A stretch of DNA of 64,000 nt, taken from an uncultured Lachnoclostridium sp. Its GTDB lineage: Bacteria > Bacillota > Clostridia > Lachnospirales > Lachnospiraceae. The notes under the pieces were generated by a model that did not search any database, was not told the origin of the DNA, and saw nothing but the letters and a program-made list of their open reading frames with translations. Each line of letters opens with the position of its first letter. Positions within the stretch are counted from its first letter, which is position 1. The stretch is from assembly GCA_948330435.1 (NCBI GenBank), contig CAOJBY010000012.1, positions 52,653 to 116,652 of the forward strand. Reading direction: 5' to 3'. This document shows positions 50,566 through 60,079 of this stretch, piece by piece. The position numbers and the translations under genes were made by a program.

Positions 50566-51685
50566 TTTTATCTCTCCTTCTAAACTCATCAAGTCCTTTT
50601 GCCAGCTCTCTTACATCTTCGATCACCTCCGCAAAAGCCCCTGCCTGGTATAAACTTACTAAAATCATACCAATAGGCACTGCAATGATCATCCCAAAGA
50701 TGTTACTGACCTTATAACCAATAAACATAAAAAACAGCGTAGACAGGGGAGCGAGTCCAATGCTGTCCCCCACAATCTTCGGCTGTATCAGCTGGCGCAC
50801 CAATTGGCTTACCAGATAAATAATAATAAGCCCCACGGCAAACTGATAATCAGAACTTAAAACCTTTAAAATTGCCCAGGGAATCAGAGCAGTCCCTGTT
50901 CCAAAAAAAGGAAGAAAGTCCAAAATCGCAATCAAAACAGCCAGCAAAACGGCATAGTGGATCCTTAAAATCAGAAAACCCACAAACAGGATTAGTGCCA
51001 CTACACCCATAATCTTAAACTGAGCCTTAAAATATCCTCCTATAGCCCTTCGAAATCTCTCTGTAATAAAGTGCCATTTCTCCCGAAACCACTCCGGAAC
51101 CCACTCCCGCATTACCTGTAGTATCCGCTCCCGCTCTGCAATAAAAAAGTAGGCGGATAAAATAGCAAAAATCACATGTATCAGTGCATTGGGAATATTT
51201 TTTGCTACGGTCCCTGCCGCCGCCACAGTAGGCTTCCCTACGGCTCCGATCAAATCACCCAGCGATTCCGTCAGGGAATCAGTTAAGTTTGCTGCTCCCT
51301 CCCGAACCTGGGGCGGAAATCGATTGGAAAAGCCCTGTAGATTCTCCCGAATCTCCTCCAAATCCTGCAAAAAGGAACCATAAATGCTGGGCAGCACCTG
51401 CACAAATCCGGATAGTTCCCGCACAATGGCTGTCACTGCAAAATATCCCCCAACCACTACCAAACCAATTGCGGCAATAATGATCAGCATTGAACTATGG
51501 CGGCGCACTATCTTAAGCCGCCGCTCCATAAGCCGTACCAGGGGATTAGCCAGCATTGCAATAATCCAGCCCACCACAAAAGGCATAAAAAACACCAGCA
51601 TCCTGGGAACAAAAATAAACACCAGTACAATCCCGGCCACATATAAAAGAATATTTACTATACAACGCAGATATTTTCCGGACAT
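50537..51685 (-). CDS. AI-2E (TqsA/YtvI/PerM) family transporter
   Basis: 382-residue membrane protein with about seven to eight helices. The central LDFLPFFGTGTALIPWAI and the later LVRQLIQPKIVGDSIGLAPLSTLFFMFIGYKV are the two hallmark blocks. Family members include Na+(Li+)/H+ antiporters and permeases of unknown cargo; Bacillus YtvI is linked to sporulation. It starts immediately after the ysxC stop, so it belongs to the same transcript. The substrate is not predictable. Confidence 0.9.
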   Translation of the reverse strand: MSGKYLRCIVNILLYVAGIVLVFIFVPRMLVFFMPFVVGWIIAMLANPLVRLMERRLKIVRRHSSMLIIIAAIGLVVVGGYFAVTAIVRELSGFVQVLPSIYGSFLQDLEEIRENLQGFSNRFPPQVREGAANLTDSLTESLGDLIGAVGKPTVAAAGTVAKNIPNALIHVIFAILSAYFFIAERERILQVMREWVPEWFREKWHFITERFRRAIGGYFKAQFKIMGVVALILFVGFLILRIHYAVLLAVLIAILDFLPFFGTGTALIPWAILKVLSSDYQFAVGLIIIYLVSQLVRQLIQPKIVGDSIGLAPLSTLFFMFIGYKVSNIFGMIIAVPIGMILVSLYQAGAFAEVIEDVRELAKGLDEFRRRDKNDRRDTKGE

Positions 51686-52294
51686 TTATTCCACCTCCGG
51701 TTCCTCCATGTCCTCAAGCATTGCTTCCATCTGCTCCCATATCTCCTCCCGTCCCTGCTTTGTAAGAGCCGAAAAAGGCAAAATTGCAGTCCCTGGCTTT
51801 ACATTCAGGCCGGTGCGTACCATTTTCAGATGCTTCTGTATCTGACTTCGGTTGATCTTATCCAATTTTGTAGCAATGATAATAGGATCATAGCCATTGT
51901 AAACAATCCATTCATACATGCGTTTATCATTAGCAGAAGGCTCATGACGGATATCAATGAGCAAAAATACCGCCCGAAGCTTTCCGGAACCATGAAGATA
52001 TCGCTCAACCAGCTTTCCCCACTGTTCTTTTACCTCCTGGGACACCTTTGCATAACCATACCCAGGCAAATCCACCAGATACATGGCATCGTTAATATTA
52101 TAAAAGTTAATAGTCTGGGTTTTTCCCGGCTGTGCAGAGGTCCTCGCAAGAGCTTTTCGGTTCATCAATGCATTGATCAGGGACGACTTCCCTACATTGG
52201 ATTTCCCTGCAAAGGCAATCTCCGGCAAAGTGCTCTCTGGAAGCTTGCTGGTAATGCCGCATACTGTCTCCAGATTTACATTTTTAATGATCAT
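51686..52294 (-). CDS. ysxC: ribosome biogenesis GTPase YsxC/EngB (YihA)
   Basis: 202-residue TrmE-Era-EngA-like small GTPase required for 50S assembly. G1 is GKSNVGKSS, the switch region contains KTQTINFYN, G3 is DLPGYGYA and G4 is TKLDK. PESTLPEIAFAGKSNVGKSSLIN is the typical family opening. It overlaps the end of lon by 11 bases, an arrangement conserved in many Firmicutes. Confidence 0.96.
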   Translation of the reverse strand: MIIKNVNLETVCGITSKLPESTLPEIAFAGKSNVGKSSLINALMNRKALARTSAQPGKTQTINFYNINDAMYLVDLPGYGYAKVSQEVKEQWGKLVERYLHGSGKLRAVFLLIDIRHEPSANDKRMYEWIVYNGYDPIIIATKLDKINRSQIQKHLKMVRTGLNVKPGTAILPFSALTKQGREEIWEQMEAMLEDMEEPEVE

Positions 52295-54608
52295 GAAATG
52301 CTGCCTCCAATACTTCTCTCATTTGTTCCACATAGACGATTTGGATTCCCTTTCGAATCTCTCCGGAAATCTCTTCCACATCCCGCTTGTTTCTGGCTGG
52401 CACCAGTACTGTTTTTATTCCGGCACCCTTGGCTGCCAGGATCTTTTCTTTCAGTCCTCCAATGGGCAGCACCCGACCCCGGAGCGTAATCTCTCCGGTC
52501 ATGGCAACGCTGGCGTATACCGGAATCTTTGTAATGGCAGAAAGCATAGCAGTTGCCATGGTAATTCCTGCAGAAGGGCCGTCCTTTGGCACTGCCCCTT
52601 CCGGAATATGGATATGAATATCATGCTCCTGAAAAAATTCTTTGTCAATCCCATAATCGCCGCTGATAGAACGAATATAGCTTAGGCCTGTCCGGGCAGA
52701 CTCTTTCATCACATCCCCCATCATACCCGTAAGGGAGATTTCTCCTTTCCCCGGCATAATGTTAACTTCAATCTGAAGCGTATCTCCACCCACGCTGGTC
52801 CATGCAAGCCCCCGGACAATTCCAATCTCATCTGTCTCATTTGCCATATCAAATATATATCTTGGCTTGCCAAGATACCGCCCCAGATTGTTCTCTGTTA
52901 AACGGACCTTGCTTTTATTCTGCTCTAAAATCTCTCTGGCTGCTTTTCGGCAGATCTCGCCCAGCTTACGCTCCAACTGCCGCACGCCCGCTTCCCGTGT
53001 ATAACCATGAATCAGACTCTCCAGAGCACCTGTGCTAATGGAGAGCTGTCCTTCTTTCAGACCATTTTTCTCCATCTGTTTGCCAATCAAATGTTCTTTT
53101 GCAATATGAACCTTCTCATTTTCCGTATAGCTGCTGACCTCAATGAGTTCCATTCGATCCAGAAGAGGCCTTGGAATGGTCTGTACATCATTGGCCGTAG
53201 CAATAAAGAGCACTTCTGACAAATCCATAGGAAGTTCCACATAGTGATCCTGAAACCGGTTGTTCTGTTCGGAATCCAATACCTCCAAAAGAGCTGAAGA
53301 AGTATCTCCCTTATAATCACTGCTCACTTTGTCAATCTCGTCCAACAACATCAATGGGTTCTTTACTCCCGCCTGACGCATTCCTGCAGCAATTCTTCCC
53401 GGCATAGCCCCCACATAAGTTCTCCTGTGTCCTCGAATCTCCGCCTCATCCCGAACACCTCCCAGGCAGATCCGCACATATTTCTTATTGAGTGCTCTGG
53501 CAACAGATCGTGCAATAGATGTTTTTCCTGTTCCTGGAGGACCAACCAGACAGAGAATGGGACTGCTTCCCTTTTTTGTCAAAATCCGCACTGCCAGGAA
53601 CTCCAGCACACGTTCTTTCACTTTCTCCATTCCGTAATGATCCGCATTTAAGATCTCTTCCGCCCGCTTAAGGTCTGTGCTGTCCCGGGAACTTTTCTCC
53701 CATGGAAGTTCCAAAAGCGTTTCGATATAGCCCCGAATCACTGCGTTTTCTGATGAATTGTTGCCGGTATTTTGAAAACGGTTGATTTCCTTTTCAATCT
53801 TTTCTTTTACTTCTTTCGGTGCCCGCAGCCTGGAAAGGTCTTCGCGAAAATGATCTGCATCCGAACCGGAAGTATCCTCACCCAATTCTTCCCGAATCAC
53901 TTTCATCTGCTCTCTTAAAAGATACTCTCTCTGATTCTTATCCACCCGGGTTTTAATCTTTGCCTGAAGTTCCCGCTTAAACCGCATGATCTCGGTCTCT
54001 TTATTCATCAGTCCATAGACCAATTCAAAGCGATCTGTCAGTGAATATATCTCCAAAAACTTCTGCTTTTCTTCATAATGGAAAGGAAGATGAATCATAA
54101 TCTGATTCATTACCCTGAAAAGATCTGTTATGTCTCTTATCTGAAGTTCCAGCTCCTTACCTGTCTTACTGCCGCTCTCCTGGCAATAAGCATGAAGGCC
54201 CTCTTTCAGGCTTCTTATCATGGCCTCACAAATGTCGGTGGGTATAGTCTTTGGATCTTCTTCATCTATAAGACGTATCTCTGCTTCCTGATGGTCCGCA
54301 TCCCGATGAACAGAAAGCAGTTCTCCACGCTGCAGCCCTTCTGCCAAAACCCGAACAATATTATTAGGCAGCTTAATTACCTGTTTTACTGTGGCAATAG
54401 TTCCTATTCGATAAAGTTCTTCCTGATCAGGATTCTCCGTTTTCTTATCCCTCTGAGTCACCAAAAAAAGTTTCCTGTCCTCCAACATAGACTGCTCAAT
54501 CGCTCGTATGGCATTTTCCCTGCTGACATCAAAGTGAATCGCCATATCCGGAAAAATAGTCATGCCCCGCAGAGCAACCACTGCCAAAATCTGAATTATC
54601 TCGCTCAC
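52284..54608 (-). CDS. lon: ATP-dependent protease Lon (LonA)
   Basis: 774 residues: N-terminal substrate-binding domain from [23 protein letters not shown]+ module with Walker [10 protein letters not shown] and Walker [10 protein letters not shown], and a serine-lysine protease domain with Ser679 in DGPSAGIT and Lys720 in GGLKEK. It degrades misfolded and regulatory proteins in the cytoplasm. Initiation is at a GTG, with AAGGUGG nine bases upstream. It follows clpX after a strong hairpin (54637-54663), which may reduce read-through. No CIRCE-like or CtsR-like operator was recognised near this gene. Confidence 0.96.
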   Translation of the reverse strand: MSEIIQILAVVALRGMTIFPDMAIHFDVSRENAIRAIEQSMLEDRKLFLVTQRDKKTENPDQEELYRIGTIATVKQVIKLPNNIVRVLAEGLQRGELLSVHRDADHQEAEIRLIDEEDPKTIPTDICEAMIRSLKEGLHAYCQESGSKTGKELELQIRDITDLFRVMNQIMIHLPFHYEEKQKFLEIYSLTDRFELVYGLMNKETEIMRFKRELQAKIKTRVDKNQREYLLREQMKVIREELGEDTSGSDADHFREDLSRLRAPKEVKEKIEKEINRFQNTGNNSSENAVIRGYIETLLELPWEKSSRDSTDLKRAEEILNADHYGMEKVKERVLEFLAVRILTKKGSSPILCLVGPPGTGKTSIARSVARALNKKYVRICLGGVRDEAEIRGHRRTYVGAMPGRIAAGMRQAGVKNPLMLLDEIDKVSSDYKGDTSSALLEVLDSEQNNRFQDHYVELPMDLSEVLFIATANDVQTIPRPLLDRMELIEVSSYTENEKVHIAKEHLIGKQMEKNGLKEGQLSISTGALESLIHGYTREAGVRQLERKLGEICRKAAREILEQNKSKVRLTENNLGRYLGKPRYIFDMANETDEIGIVRGLAWTSVGGDTLQIEVNIMPGKGEISLTGMMGDVMKESARTGLSYIRSISGDYGIDKEFFQEHDIHIHIPEGAVPKDGPSAGITMATAMLSAITKIPVYASVAMTGEITLRGRVLPIGGLKEKILAAKGAGIKTVLVPARNKRDVEEISGEIRKGIQIVYVEQMREVLEAAFHDH

Positions 54609-54636
54609 CTTTCTATACCACCTTTATGTATAATAA

Positions 54637-54663
54637 GAGATTCCGGGCTAAGCTCGGAATCTC
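54637..54663 (-). terminator. hairpin overlapping the clpX stop codon, between clpX and lon
   Basis: GAGAUUCCG and CGGAAUCUC form a perfect nine-pair stem with a nine-base loop containing the clpX stop. The tail UUAUUAUAC is only moderately U-rich. It may be a partial terminator or an mRNA processing or stability element. Confidence 0.6.
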
Positions 54664-55907
54664 ATTTCATTGCCAGTAGTTACAGGACTTCCCGTTCCGT
54701 CTACGACTTCCTTTGTAATCTTGCAACTGGTGATGCTTTCATCAGATGGAATCTCATACATGGTATCCATCATAATGTGCTCCATAATCGCTCGTAAACC
54801 TCTGGCTCCTGTCTTTCTCTTTACCGTCTGTGCAGCAATGGCCTCAATAGCCGCCTGCTCAAAGGATAATTTCACCCCATCCAGTTCAAACATCTTTTTG
54901 TACTGCTTTACGATGGAATTCTTTGGTTCCACAAGAATGCGTACCATATCCTCTTTCGTCAGTGCATCCAGTGCCACCGTCACCGGCACACGTCCTACAA
55001 ACTCTGGTATCATACCGAATTTCACCAGATCCTCTGGCAAAACCTGCCGAAGCAGTTTTCCAACATTCTCCTCCTCATTGGGCTTGCTTACCTCCGCATT
55101 GAAACCGATGGATCTGCGATCCATTCTCCGTTCAATAACCTTATCCAGCCCCTCAAAGGCTCCTCCACAGATAAACAGAATGTTCGTAGTATCAATCTGA
55201 ATCAGTTCCTGGTGGGGATGCTTTCTTCCTCCCTGGGGAGGTACGGAAGCGATGGTTCCCTCCAGAATCTTAAGGAGTGCCTGCTGCACACCCTCTCCGG
55301 ATACATCTCTGGTAATGGATGGATTCTCTGACTTTCTGGTAATCTTATCAATCTCGTCAATGTAAATGATTCCGTGCTGAGCACGTTCTACGTCATAATC
55401 TGCCGCCTGAATAATCTTTAACAGAATATTCTCCACATCCTCGCCTACATAGCCGGCCTCCGTAAGTGAGGTGGCATCCGCAATGGCGAAAGGTACATTC
55501 AAAAGTCTGGCCAGGGTCTGAGCCAGCAACGTCTTACCGGAACCGGTAGGACCCAGCATCAGGATATTGCTCTTCTGAAGTTCAACATCCATCTCCTTAT
55601 CCCGAACAGCCAAAATTCTTTTATAGTGATTGTAAACTGCAACAGAGAGAACTTTCTTGGCCTCTTCCTGACCGATTACATACTCATCCAGAAATGCCTT
55701 AATCTCCTTGGGTTTTAAGAGATTGATCTCCTCATCTCCCAACTCCTGCTCATCCAGTTCCAGTTCTTCCTCGATAAGCTCTGCACACAATTCAATGCAT
55801 TCATCACAGATATAGGTTCCGCTGGGACCGGAAATCATCTTTCTTACCTGTTCTCCGGACTTCCCGCAAAAAGAACATCTTACATCATTATCATTGTTTC
55901 TAGGCAT
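54648..55907 (-). CDS. clpX: ATP-dependent Clp protease ATP-binding subunit ClpX
   Basis: 419 residues. The N-terminal C4 zinc finger is CSFCGKSG...YICDEC. Walker A is GPTGSGKT and Walker B is IYIDEIDKI; sensor and pore-loop motifs GYVGEDVEN and RRSIGFNAE, and the ClpP-docking IGF-type loop, are present. It unfolds substrates and feeds them to ClpP, whose gene lies 16 bases upstream in the same transcript. Its length and domain order are standard. Confidence 0.97.
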   Translation of the reverse strand: MPRNNDNDVRCSFCGKSGEQVRKMISGPSGTYICDECIELCAELIEEELELDEQELGDEEINLLKPKEIKAFLDEYVIGQEEAKKVLSVAVYNHYKRILAVRDKEMDVELQKSNILMLGPTGSGKTLLAQTLARLLNVPFAIADATSLTEAGYVGEDVENILLKIIQAADYDVERAQHGIIYIDEIDKITRKSENPSITRDVSGEGVQQALLKILEGTIASVPPQGGRKHPHQELIQIDTTNILFICGGAFEGLDKVIERRMDRRSIGFNAEVSKPNEEENVGKLLRQVLPEDLVKFGMIPEFVGRVPVTVALDALTKEDMVRILVEPKNSIVKQYKKMFELDGVKLSFEQAAIEAIAAQTVKRKTGARGLRAIMEHIMMDTMYEIPSDESITSCKITKEVVDGTGSPVTTGNEMRFRA

Positions 55908-55923
55908 AATTGTTCTCGTCCCT

Positions 55924-56517
55924 TTACTTCCGATTTGTGATCACGCTGTCGATTAGGCCGTACTTCATAGCCTCTTCAGCACTCATGTAGTTATCCCGTT
56001 CCGTATCCACCTCAATAATCTCCAACGGCTGTCCGGTGTTGGCTGCAAGAATCTCATTCAGCTTCTTCTTTGTACGCAGAATATGATCTGCCACAATCTT
56101 AATATCCGTAGCTTGGCCCTTGGCACCACCGGAAGGCTGATGAATCATAATCTCCGCATTGGGAAGTGCCATTCGCTTGCCTTTTGTACCACCTGCCAGC
56201 AGAAACGCACCCATACTGGCTGCCATTCCCATGCAGATGGTAGACACATCACACTTAATATACTGCATGGTATCATAGATTGCCATTCCTGCCGTTACAG
56301 ATCCCCCCGGGCTGTTAATATACAGATTAATATCCTTTCCCGGATCCTCAGATTCCAGGAACAGAAGCTGAGCCGTCACAAGGCTTGCCGTTACATCATT
56401 GACTTCCTCACCCAGAATAATGATCCTGTCTTTCAGAAGTCTGGAATAAATGTCGTAGGAACGCTCCCCTCTGCTTGTCTGCTCAACTACATAAGGCACC
56501 AAACTCATATTCATCAT
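55924..56517 (-). CDS. clpP: ATP-dependent Clp protease proteolytic subunit ClpP
   Basis: 197 residues. The catalytic triad is Ser101 ([14 protein letters not shown]), His126 ([10 protein letters not shown]) and Asp175 (DTERDNYMS), counting from the first [34 protein letters not shown] is the standard N-terminus. The first ATG pair (56517) and an ATG at 56508 (MSLVPYV) are all possible starts; AAGGA is somewhat distant. It forms the barrel peptidase used by ClpX. Order tig-clpP-clpX is usual for Clostridia. Confidence 0.97.
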   Translation of the reverse strand: MMNMSLVPYVVEQTSRGERSYDIYSRLLKDRIIILGEEVNDVTASLVTAQLLFLESEDPGKDINLYINSPGGSVTAGMAIYDTMQYIKCDVSTICMGMAASMGAFLLAGGTKGKRMALPNAEIMIHQPSGGAKGQATDIKIVADHILRTKKKLNEILAANTGQPLEIIEVDTERDNYMSAEEAMKYGLIDSVITNRK

Positions 56518-56543
56518 TGCTTTATATTTCCTTTCCCGCTTTC

Positions 56544-57830
56544 CTATTTCTCAACTGCCGACTCTGTCACCAGTTCGATGGCTTTCTGGATAGACAGATC
56601 CTCTCTCATATTCTTCTTCTCTTCCTCACTGATGAGTTCTTTGATCTTATCAAGCTCCATCTTATAGGCCTCTGCCATGCGATTCATCTCTGCCTCAATG
56701 GCCTCGTCGTCAATCTCAATATTCTCGGCAGCCGCTACAGCCTCCAGAACCAGGCGGCTCTCAATACGTTTCTTTGCCTGGGGCTTCATCTGATTGGTCA
56801 TAGCTTCCGGAGTAGTACCTGTATATTGCATGTACTGATCCATAGACATTCCCTGCATCTGCAGTCTCTGTGCAAAATCATCCACCAGATACTCTGCCTG
56901 AGTCTCAATCATGGCTTCCGGAATCTCCATTGTTGCTCCCTCAATGATCTTCTCGATAACCGCATCCTCTTTCTTCGCCTTGGCATCTGCGGCCTTACGC
57001 TCCTCTACTTTCTTCTTAAGGTCTGCCTTATATTCTTCCATAGTATCAAACTCAGATACATCCTTGGCAAAGTCATCATCTGCCTCCGGAAGTTCCTTTA
57101 CCTTGATCTCTTTTACAGTACACTTAAAGACTGCTGCCTTTCCTGCCAGATCCTTTGCGTGATACTCTTCCGGAAAAGTAACATTTACTTCCAGCTCTTT
57201 TCCAATCTCAGCCCCTACAAGCTGCTCCTCAAAGCCCGGAATAAATGCACCAGAACCAATAGTTAAGGGATAGTCTGTGCCTTTACCGCCGTCAAAAGCC
57301 ACTCCGTCTACAAAGCCCTCAAAGTCAATGACAGTCATATCTCCATCCTGCACACCCCGGTCCTCTACGGTAATGGTTCTGGAGTTATTTTCTCTCTCCT
57401 TATCCACCTCTGCGGTAATCTCCTCCTCCGTAGCTGTGGTATCAATCTTCTCCACCTCAATACCCTTGTACTGACCCAATGTTACCTCTGGCTTAACTGC
57501 AACCTCTGCAGTAAAAACGAAAGGCTGTCCTTTCTCAATCTTAACTACCTCAATCGAAGGACGGGATACCAGCTTAAATTCACACTCATCTACCGCTGCA
57601 CTATAAGCATCCGGAATCAGTGCATTGGCTGCATCATCATAAAAAATCTCCGGTCCATACATTTTCTCTATCATCTGGCGTGGCACCTTGCCCTTACGGA
57701 AACCCGGAACGTTAATCCTGTTTTTATTCTTCTGATATGCTTTTTGAAGTGCTTTCTCCAACTCCTCCGCTGGTACCTCAATGGTAAGCTTAGCCATATT
57801 TTTTTCCATTCTTTCTACCTGTAAACTCAT
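56544..57830 (-). CDS. tig: trigger factor (ribosome-associated chaperone)
   Basis: 428 residues. The ribosome-binding domain carries the GFRKGKVP signature (residues 43-50). A peptidyl-prolyl isomerase domain (FKBP type) covers about 150-245 with [28 protein letters not shown], and the C-terminal chaperone arms are acidic and helical. It meets nascent chains at the tunnel exit. AAGGAGGAG sits well before the ATG. It heads the clpP-clpX-lon transcript, with its own promoter and a leader hairpin. Confidence 0.96.
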   Translation of the reverse strand: MSLQVERMEKNMAKLTIEVPAEELEKALQKAYQKNKNRINVPGFRKGKVPRQMIEKMYGPEIFYDDAANALIPDAYSAAVDECEFKLVSRPSIEVVKIEKGQPFVFTAEVAVKPEVTLGQYKGIEVEKIDTTATEEEITAEVDKERENNSRTITVEDRGVQDGDMTVIDFEGFVDGVAFDGGKGTDYPLTIGSGAFIPGFEEQLVGAEIGKELEVNVTFPEEYHAKDLAGKAAVFKCTVKEIKVKELPEADDDFAKDVSEFDTMEEYKADLKKKVEERKAADAKAKKEDAVIEKIIEGATMEIPEAMIETQAEYLVDDFAQRLQMQGMSMDQYMQYTGTTPEAMTNQMKPQAKKRIESRLVLEAVAAAENIEIDDEAIEAEMNRMAEAYKMELDKIKELISEEEKKNMREDLSIQKAIELVTESAVEK

Positions 57831-57861
57831 TTTTATCTCCTCCTTAATTGTATCTTTACGT

Positions 57862-57885
57862 AACAGTTTTCTTGACCAAACTGTT
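57862..57885 (-). other. hairpin in the tig mRNA leader
   Basis: AACAGUUU and AAACUGUU give a perfect eight-pair stem with an eight-base loop, about 20 bases before the ribosome binding site. There is no U-tract. It may affect stability or translation of the operon mRNA. Confidence 0.5.
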
Positions 57886-57925
57886 GTATCTCTACATATC
57901 TTTACATACTTACAGTCATTTTAGT

Positions 57926-57955
57926 AGTATAACACAAGTTTTTGAGGAAAATCAA
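57926..57955 (-). promoter_or_regulatory. sigma-A type promoter of tig-clpP-clpX-lon
   Basis: TTGATT (57950-57955), an 18-base spacer and TATACT (57926-57931) on the minus strand, about 95 bases before the tig start. Confidence 0.68.
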
Positions 57956-57990
57956 GCCCTAAGTACAAGGAATCGATAATTTTACTGCTA

Positions 57991-58038
57991 TAAAAAGACA
58001 GCCCCTCGTACACCGGTTTCGATATACAAGGGGCCGTC
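57991..58038 (-). terminator. intrinsic terminator of the SASP gene
   Basis: A 14-pair stem (58038-58025 with 58010-57997, two G-U pairs) encloses a 14-base loop and is followed by UUUUUA. It lies between the SASP stop and the tig promoter and cleanly separates the two units. Confidence 0.88.
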
Positions 58039-58052
58039 CTCTTCTTTTCTGT

Positions 58053-58262
58053 TTATTTACCGCTCATCTGCTGTTCCTGCTTCATGATCATCTTTTTAAC
58101 CATTTCGCCTCCGATGGAACCTGCCTGAGCAGAAGTCAAATCACCGTTGTAGCCTTCCTTTAAAGGCACACCCAGCTCGCTGGCTACTTCCTCCTTAAAG
58201 CGATTCATAGCTGCTTTCGCTTCCGGAACTGCCATCTGGTTTGTCTTAGACTGTTCTGCCAT
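58053..58262 (-). CDS. alpha/beta-type small acid-soluble spore protein
   Basis: 69 residues beginning MAEQSKTNQMAVPEAKAAMNRFKEEVASELGV. A GDLTSAQAGSIGGEMVKKMI region follows, matching the second SASP signature and including the conserved G-x-x-G-G-x-M-V core. These proteins coat spore DNA and protect it from UV and chemicals. The germination protease site (EVASELGV type) is present near the junction of the two blocks. The start is the ATG at 58262 with AGGAGGTG ahead; a GTG at 58271 is part of the ribosome site. No clear sigma-G promoter could be assigned by eye. Confidence 0.92.
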   Translation of the reverse strand: MAEQSKTNQMAVPEAKAAMNRFKEEVASELGVPLKEGYNGDLTSAQAGSIGGEMVKKMIMKQEQQMSGK

Positions 58263-58294
58263 CTGTATCACCTCCTATTTCAGTTCCGTAATAT

Positions 58295-58311
58295 CTTATA
58301 CACTATATAAG
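58295..58311. promoter_or_regulatory. palindrome upstream of the SASP gene
   Basis: CTTATA and TATAAG flank a five-base centre, forming a perfect 6+6 palindrome 33 bases before the SASP start. It could be an operator or overlap the promoter. The binding protein is unknown. Confidence 0.35.
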
Positions 58312-58381
58312 TTATTACTGTTAGCTATTGTATACAGGCACATCAGATAGCATACTGGAAATGAAAGGAAGCCCAAATAAC

Positions 58382-58933
58382 CTAATGACCATAAATAATA
58401 CTTTTCCGAATCTCTTCTGATTTTTCTTTTCCAAATAACTGCTCAATCAGGGAAAGTGCAAAGGGAATCGCCGTCCCCACACCCCGGCTGGTAGTCAGGT
58501 TCCCGTCTGCCACTACCCGGTCAGTCAGACATTTTGCCCCCGCAAGCCCCTCTTCACAACCCGGATAGCAGGTGGCTTCCTTCCCTTTTAGCAAGCCCAT
58601 ATCTCCGAATACAGTAGGGGCTGCACAGATAGCTGCAAGCAGTTTTCCTTTTTTATTGGCATCTTCCAGAAGATCCCGCAATTTTCCACATGCTTTTAGA
58701 TTGTTGGTCCCCGGCTGCCCACCTGGCAGAATAAATAAATCCACATCCGAATAATCCATTTCCTCAAAAATCGCATCCGCCATAACTGCAATCTCATGAG
58801 AGCCTGCCACTGTTTTCTTCTCTCCAATCGATACCATGGTTACCCTGGCCCCTGCCCGGCGCAGCAAATCAACGGGTGTCAGGGCCTCAACCTCTTCAAA
58901 GCCTGGTGCAAGAAAAATGCATACTTTTTTCAC
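58382..58933 (-). CDS. DJ-1/PfpI family protein (YajL/ThiJ-like)
   Basis: 183 residues. MKKVCIFLAPGFEEVEALTPVDLLRRAGA is the family opening with Glu14; the nucleophile elbow AAICAAP has Cys103, followed by the usual C-terminal VTSRGVGTAIPFAL-type segment (here TTSRGVGTAIPFAL). DJ-1 relatives act as glyoxalase/deglycase-like enzymes or redox chaperones; the exact activity is debated. It starts with GTG preceded by AGAAGGAGG. It is divergent from the CYTH gene. Confidence 0.9.
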   Translation of the reverse strand: MKKVCIFLAPGFEEVEALTPVDLLRRAGARVTMVSIGEKKTVAGSHEIAVMADAIFEEMDYSDVDLFILPGGQPGTNNLKACGKLRDLLEDANKKGKLLAAICAAPTVFGDMGLLKGKEATCYPGCEEGLAGAKCLTDRVVADGNLTTSRGVGTAIPFALSLIEQLFGKEKSEEIRKSIIYGH

Positions 58934-59080
58934 TTTCGTATCCTCCTTCTGGTTATTGTTCTGTAATATCCTGTTTTTGTGTACAGTATATCAGGCTTCA
59001 CAAAAATTATCCATTATATTTTTATAGATTCCAGAAAACAACCGATGTATAATAAGTAAAAAATGAAAGGACTATCTATT

Positions 59081-59530
59081 ATGGAGATTGAACGTAAATT
59101 TCTGATTCACAAGCTTCCGGATAATTTGAATGCTTACCCTTTCCAGCTTTTAGAGCAAGCTTATCTGTGCACCGACCCGGTGGTGCGTGTTCGCCGAAGT
59201 GATGACATCTATACTTTAACTTACAAATCCAAGGGACTTATGAGCCGGGAAGAATACAATCTGCCTCTCACTGCCGAAAGCTATGAACATCTGAAGAAAA
59301 AGGCCGATGGAAATATTATCCGCAAAAAACGTTTTCGGATTCCTCTTCCGGATGAACTTACCATAGAACTGGACCTTTTTGATACTCCTTTCGAGGAGCT
59401 TATTTTAGCCGAAGTAGAATTCATTTCCGAAGAGCAGGCTCATAGCTTTCTCCCACCTGACTGGTTCGGAGAAGAGGTTACCTGGTCCACAGAATACCAC
59501 AACAGTACTTTAAGTCAGCGTCCAGTGTAG
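59081..59530 (+). CDS. CYTH domain protein (triphosphate tunnel metalloenzyme family)
   Basis: 149 residues from MEIERKFLIHKLP, which holds the ExExK signature (E-I-E-R-K). Alternating charged strand residues follow (VVRVRRSDD, YTLTYKSKG, IRKKRFRIPL, LTIELDLFDTPFEELILAEVEF), forming the eight-stranded tunnel that binds triphosphates and divalent metal. Possible activities are inorganic triphosphatase or thiamine triphosphatase-like. AAAGGA precedes the ATG at 59081; an ATG at 59063 lacks such a site. A TATAAT at 59048-59053 lies too close to the start to be certain as a promoter. Confidence 0.88.
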   Translation: MEIERKFLIHKLPDNLNAYPFQLLEQAYLCTDPVVRVRRSDDIYTLTYKSKGLMSREEYNLPLTAESYEHLKKKADGNIIRKKRFRIPLPDELTIELDLFDTPFEELILAEVEFISEEQAHSFLPPDWFGEEVTWSTEYHNSTLSQRPV

Positions 59531-59600
59531 AGAAATCTCCGCCCTCTATTGACATCATTTGATTGCAATAAACTTTCATACTGCTTCATTTTCTTCCATT

Positions 59601-59631
59601 TGGAATAAAATCCAGGGGAAACTGCTATAAT
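59601..59631 (+). promoter_or_regulatory. -10 element and inverted repeat upstream of the XRE regulator
   Basis: TATAAT at 59626-59631 is preceded by TGGA-N6-TCCA (59601-59614), an inverted repeat overlapping the spacer region. No good -35 is visible. It is a candidate autoregulatory site for the regulator encoded just downstream. Confidence 0.4.
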
Positions 59632-59660
59632 ATATCCATTATCTAGGGAGGGGTAATGGT

Positions 59661-60074
59661 ATGCGGGATTTGAAGCTTGTTGACAATATGCGTGAACTTC
59701 GTACTACAAATGGATATTCGCAACAATTTGTCAGCAATCATATTCATATTGCCCGTCAAACTTATTCTCTTTATGAGACAGGAAAACGGCTTCCGGATTT
59801 AAAAACAGTCTGTGATCTGGCAGATCTCTACCATATTTCCGTAGATCTTCTTCTCTATACGGATCTATCCGTGGATTCCGATCAAATCGCAGATTCTATT
59901 GCAAACAGTCATCTGGCCATCACTCCAGAGAATAGTGCAATTCCCCTCAATGGAACAGATGCCAGAATGCTGACAAACTATAAATCTCTTCCTCCTGAAG
60001 TTCAGCAAGAGATTCGGGAATATATTTTGTTCAAAAAGAAGAGACTGGAAGCCAGACAGGCTTCCGAATCATAA
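59661..60074 (+). CDS. XRE-family helix-turn-helix transcriptional regulator
   Basis: 137 residues. An HTH_3 domain (about residues 6-66) reads MRELRTTNGYSQQFVSNHIHIARQTYSLYETGKRLPDLKTVCDLADLYHISVDLLLY, a classic Cro/C1-type module. The tail has no recognisable sensor and ends with a charged helix (SLPPEVQQEIREYILFKKKRLE). GGGAGGGG precedes the ATG. It is convergent with pyrC, with only five bases between the stops. Targets are unknown; self-regulation is likely. Confidence 0.9.
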   Translation: MRDLKLVDNMRELRTTNGYSQQFVSNHIHIARQTYSLYETGKRLPDLKTVCDLADLYHISVDLLLYTDLSVDSDQIADSIANSHLAITPENSAIPLNGTDARMLTNYKSLPPEVQQEIREYILFKKKRLEARQASES

Positions 60075-60079
60075 CTATA

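Noticed and set aside
56475..57266. Plus-strand open frame of 263 codons opposite tig
   Set aside because: Leu/Cys/His-rich shadow of a well-supported trigger factor gene, without a start context. Similar shadows at 51830-52489 and 54078-54797 were dropped.
59553..59575. TTGACA-like -35 upstream of the XRE regulator
   Set aside because: No acceptable -10 at 16-18 bases; the TATAAT at 59626 is too far away.
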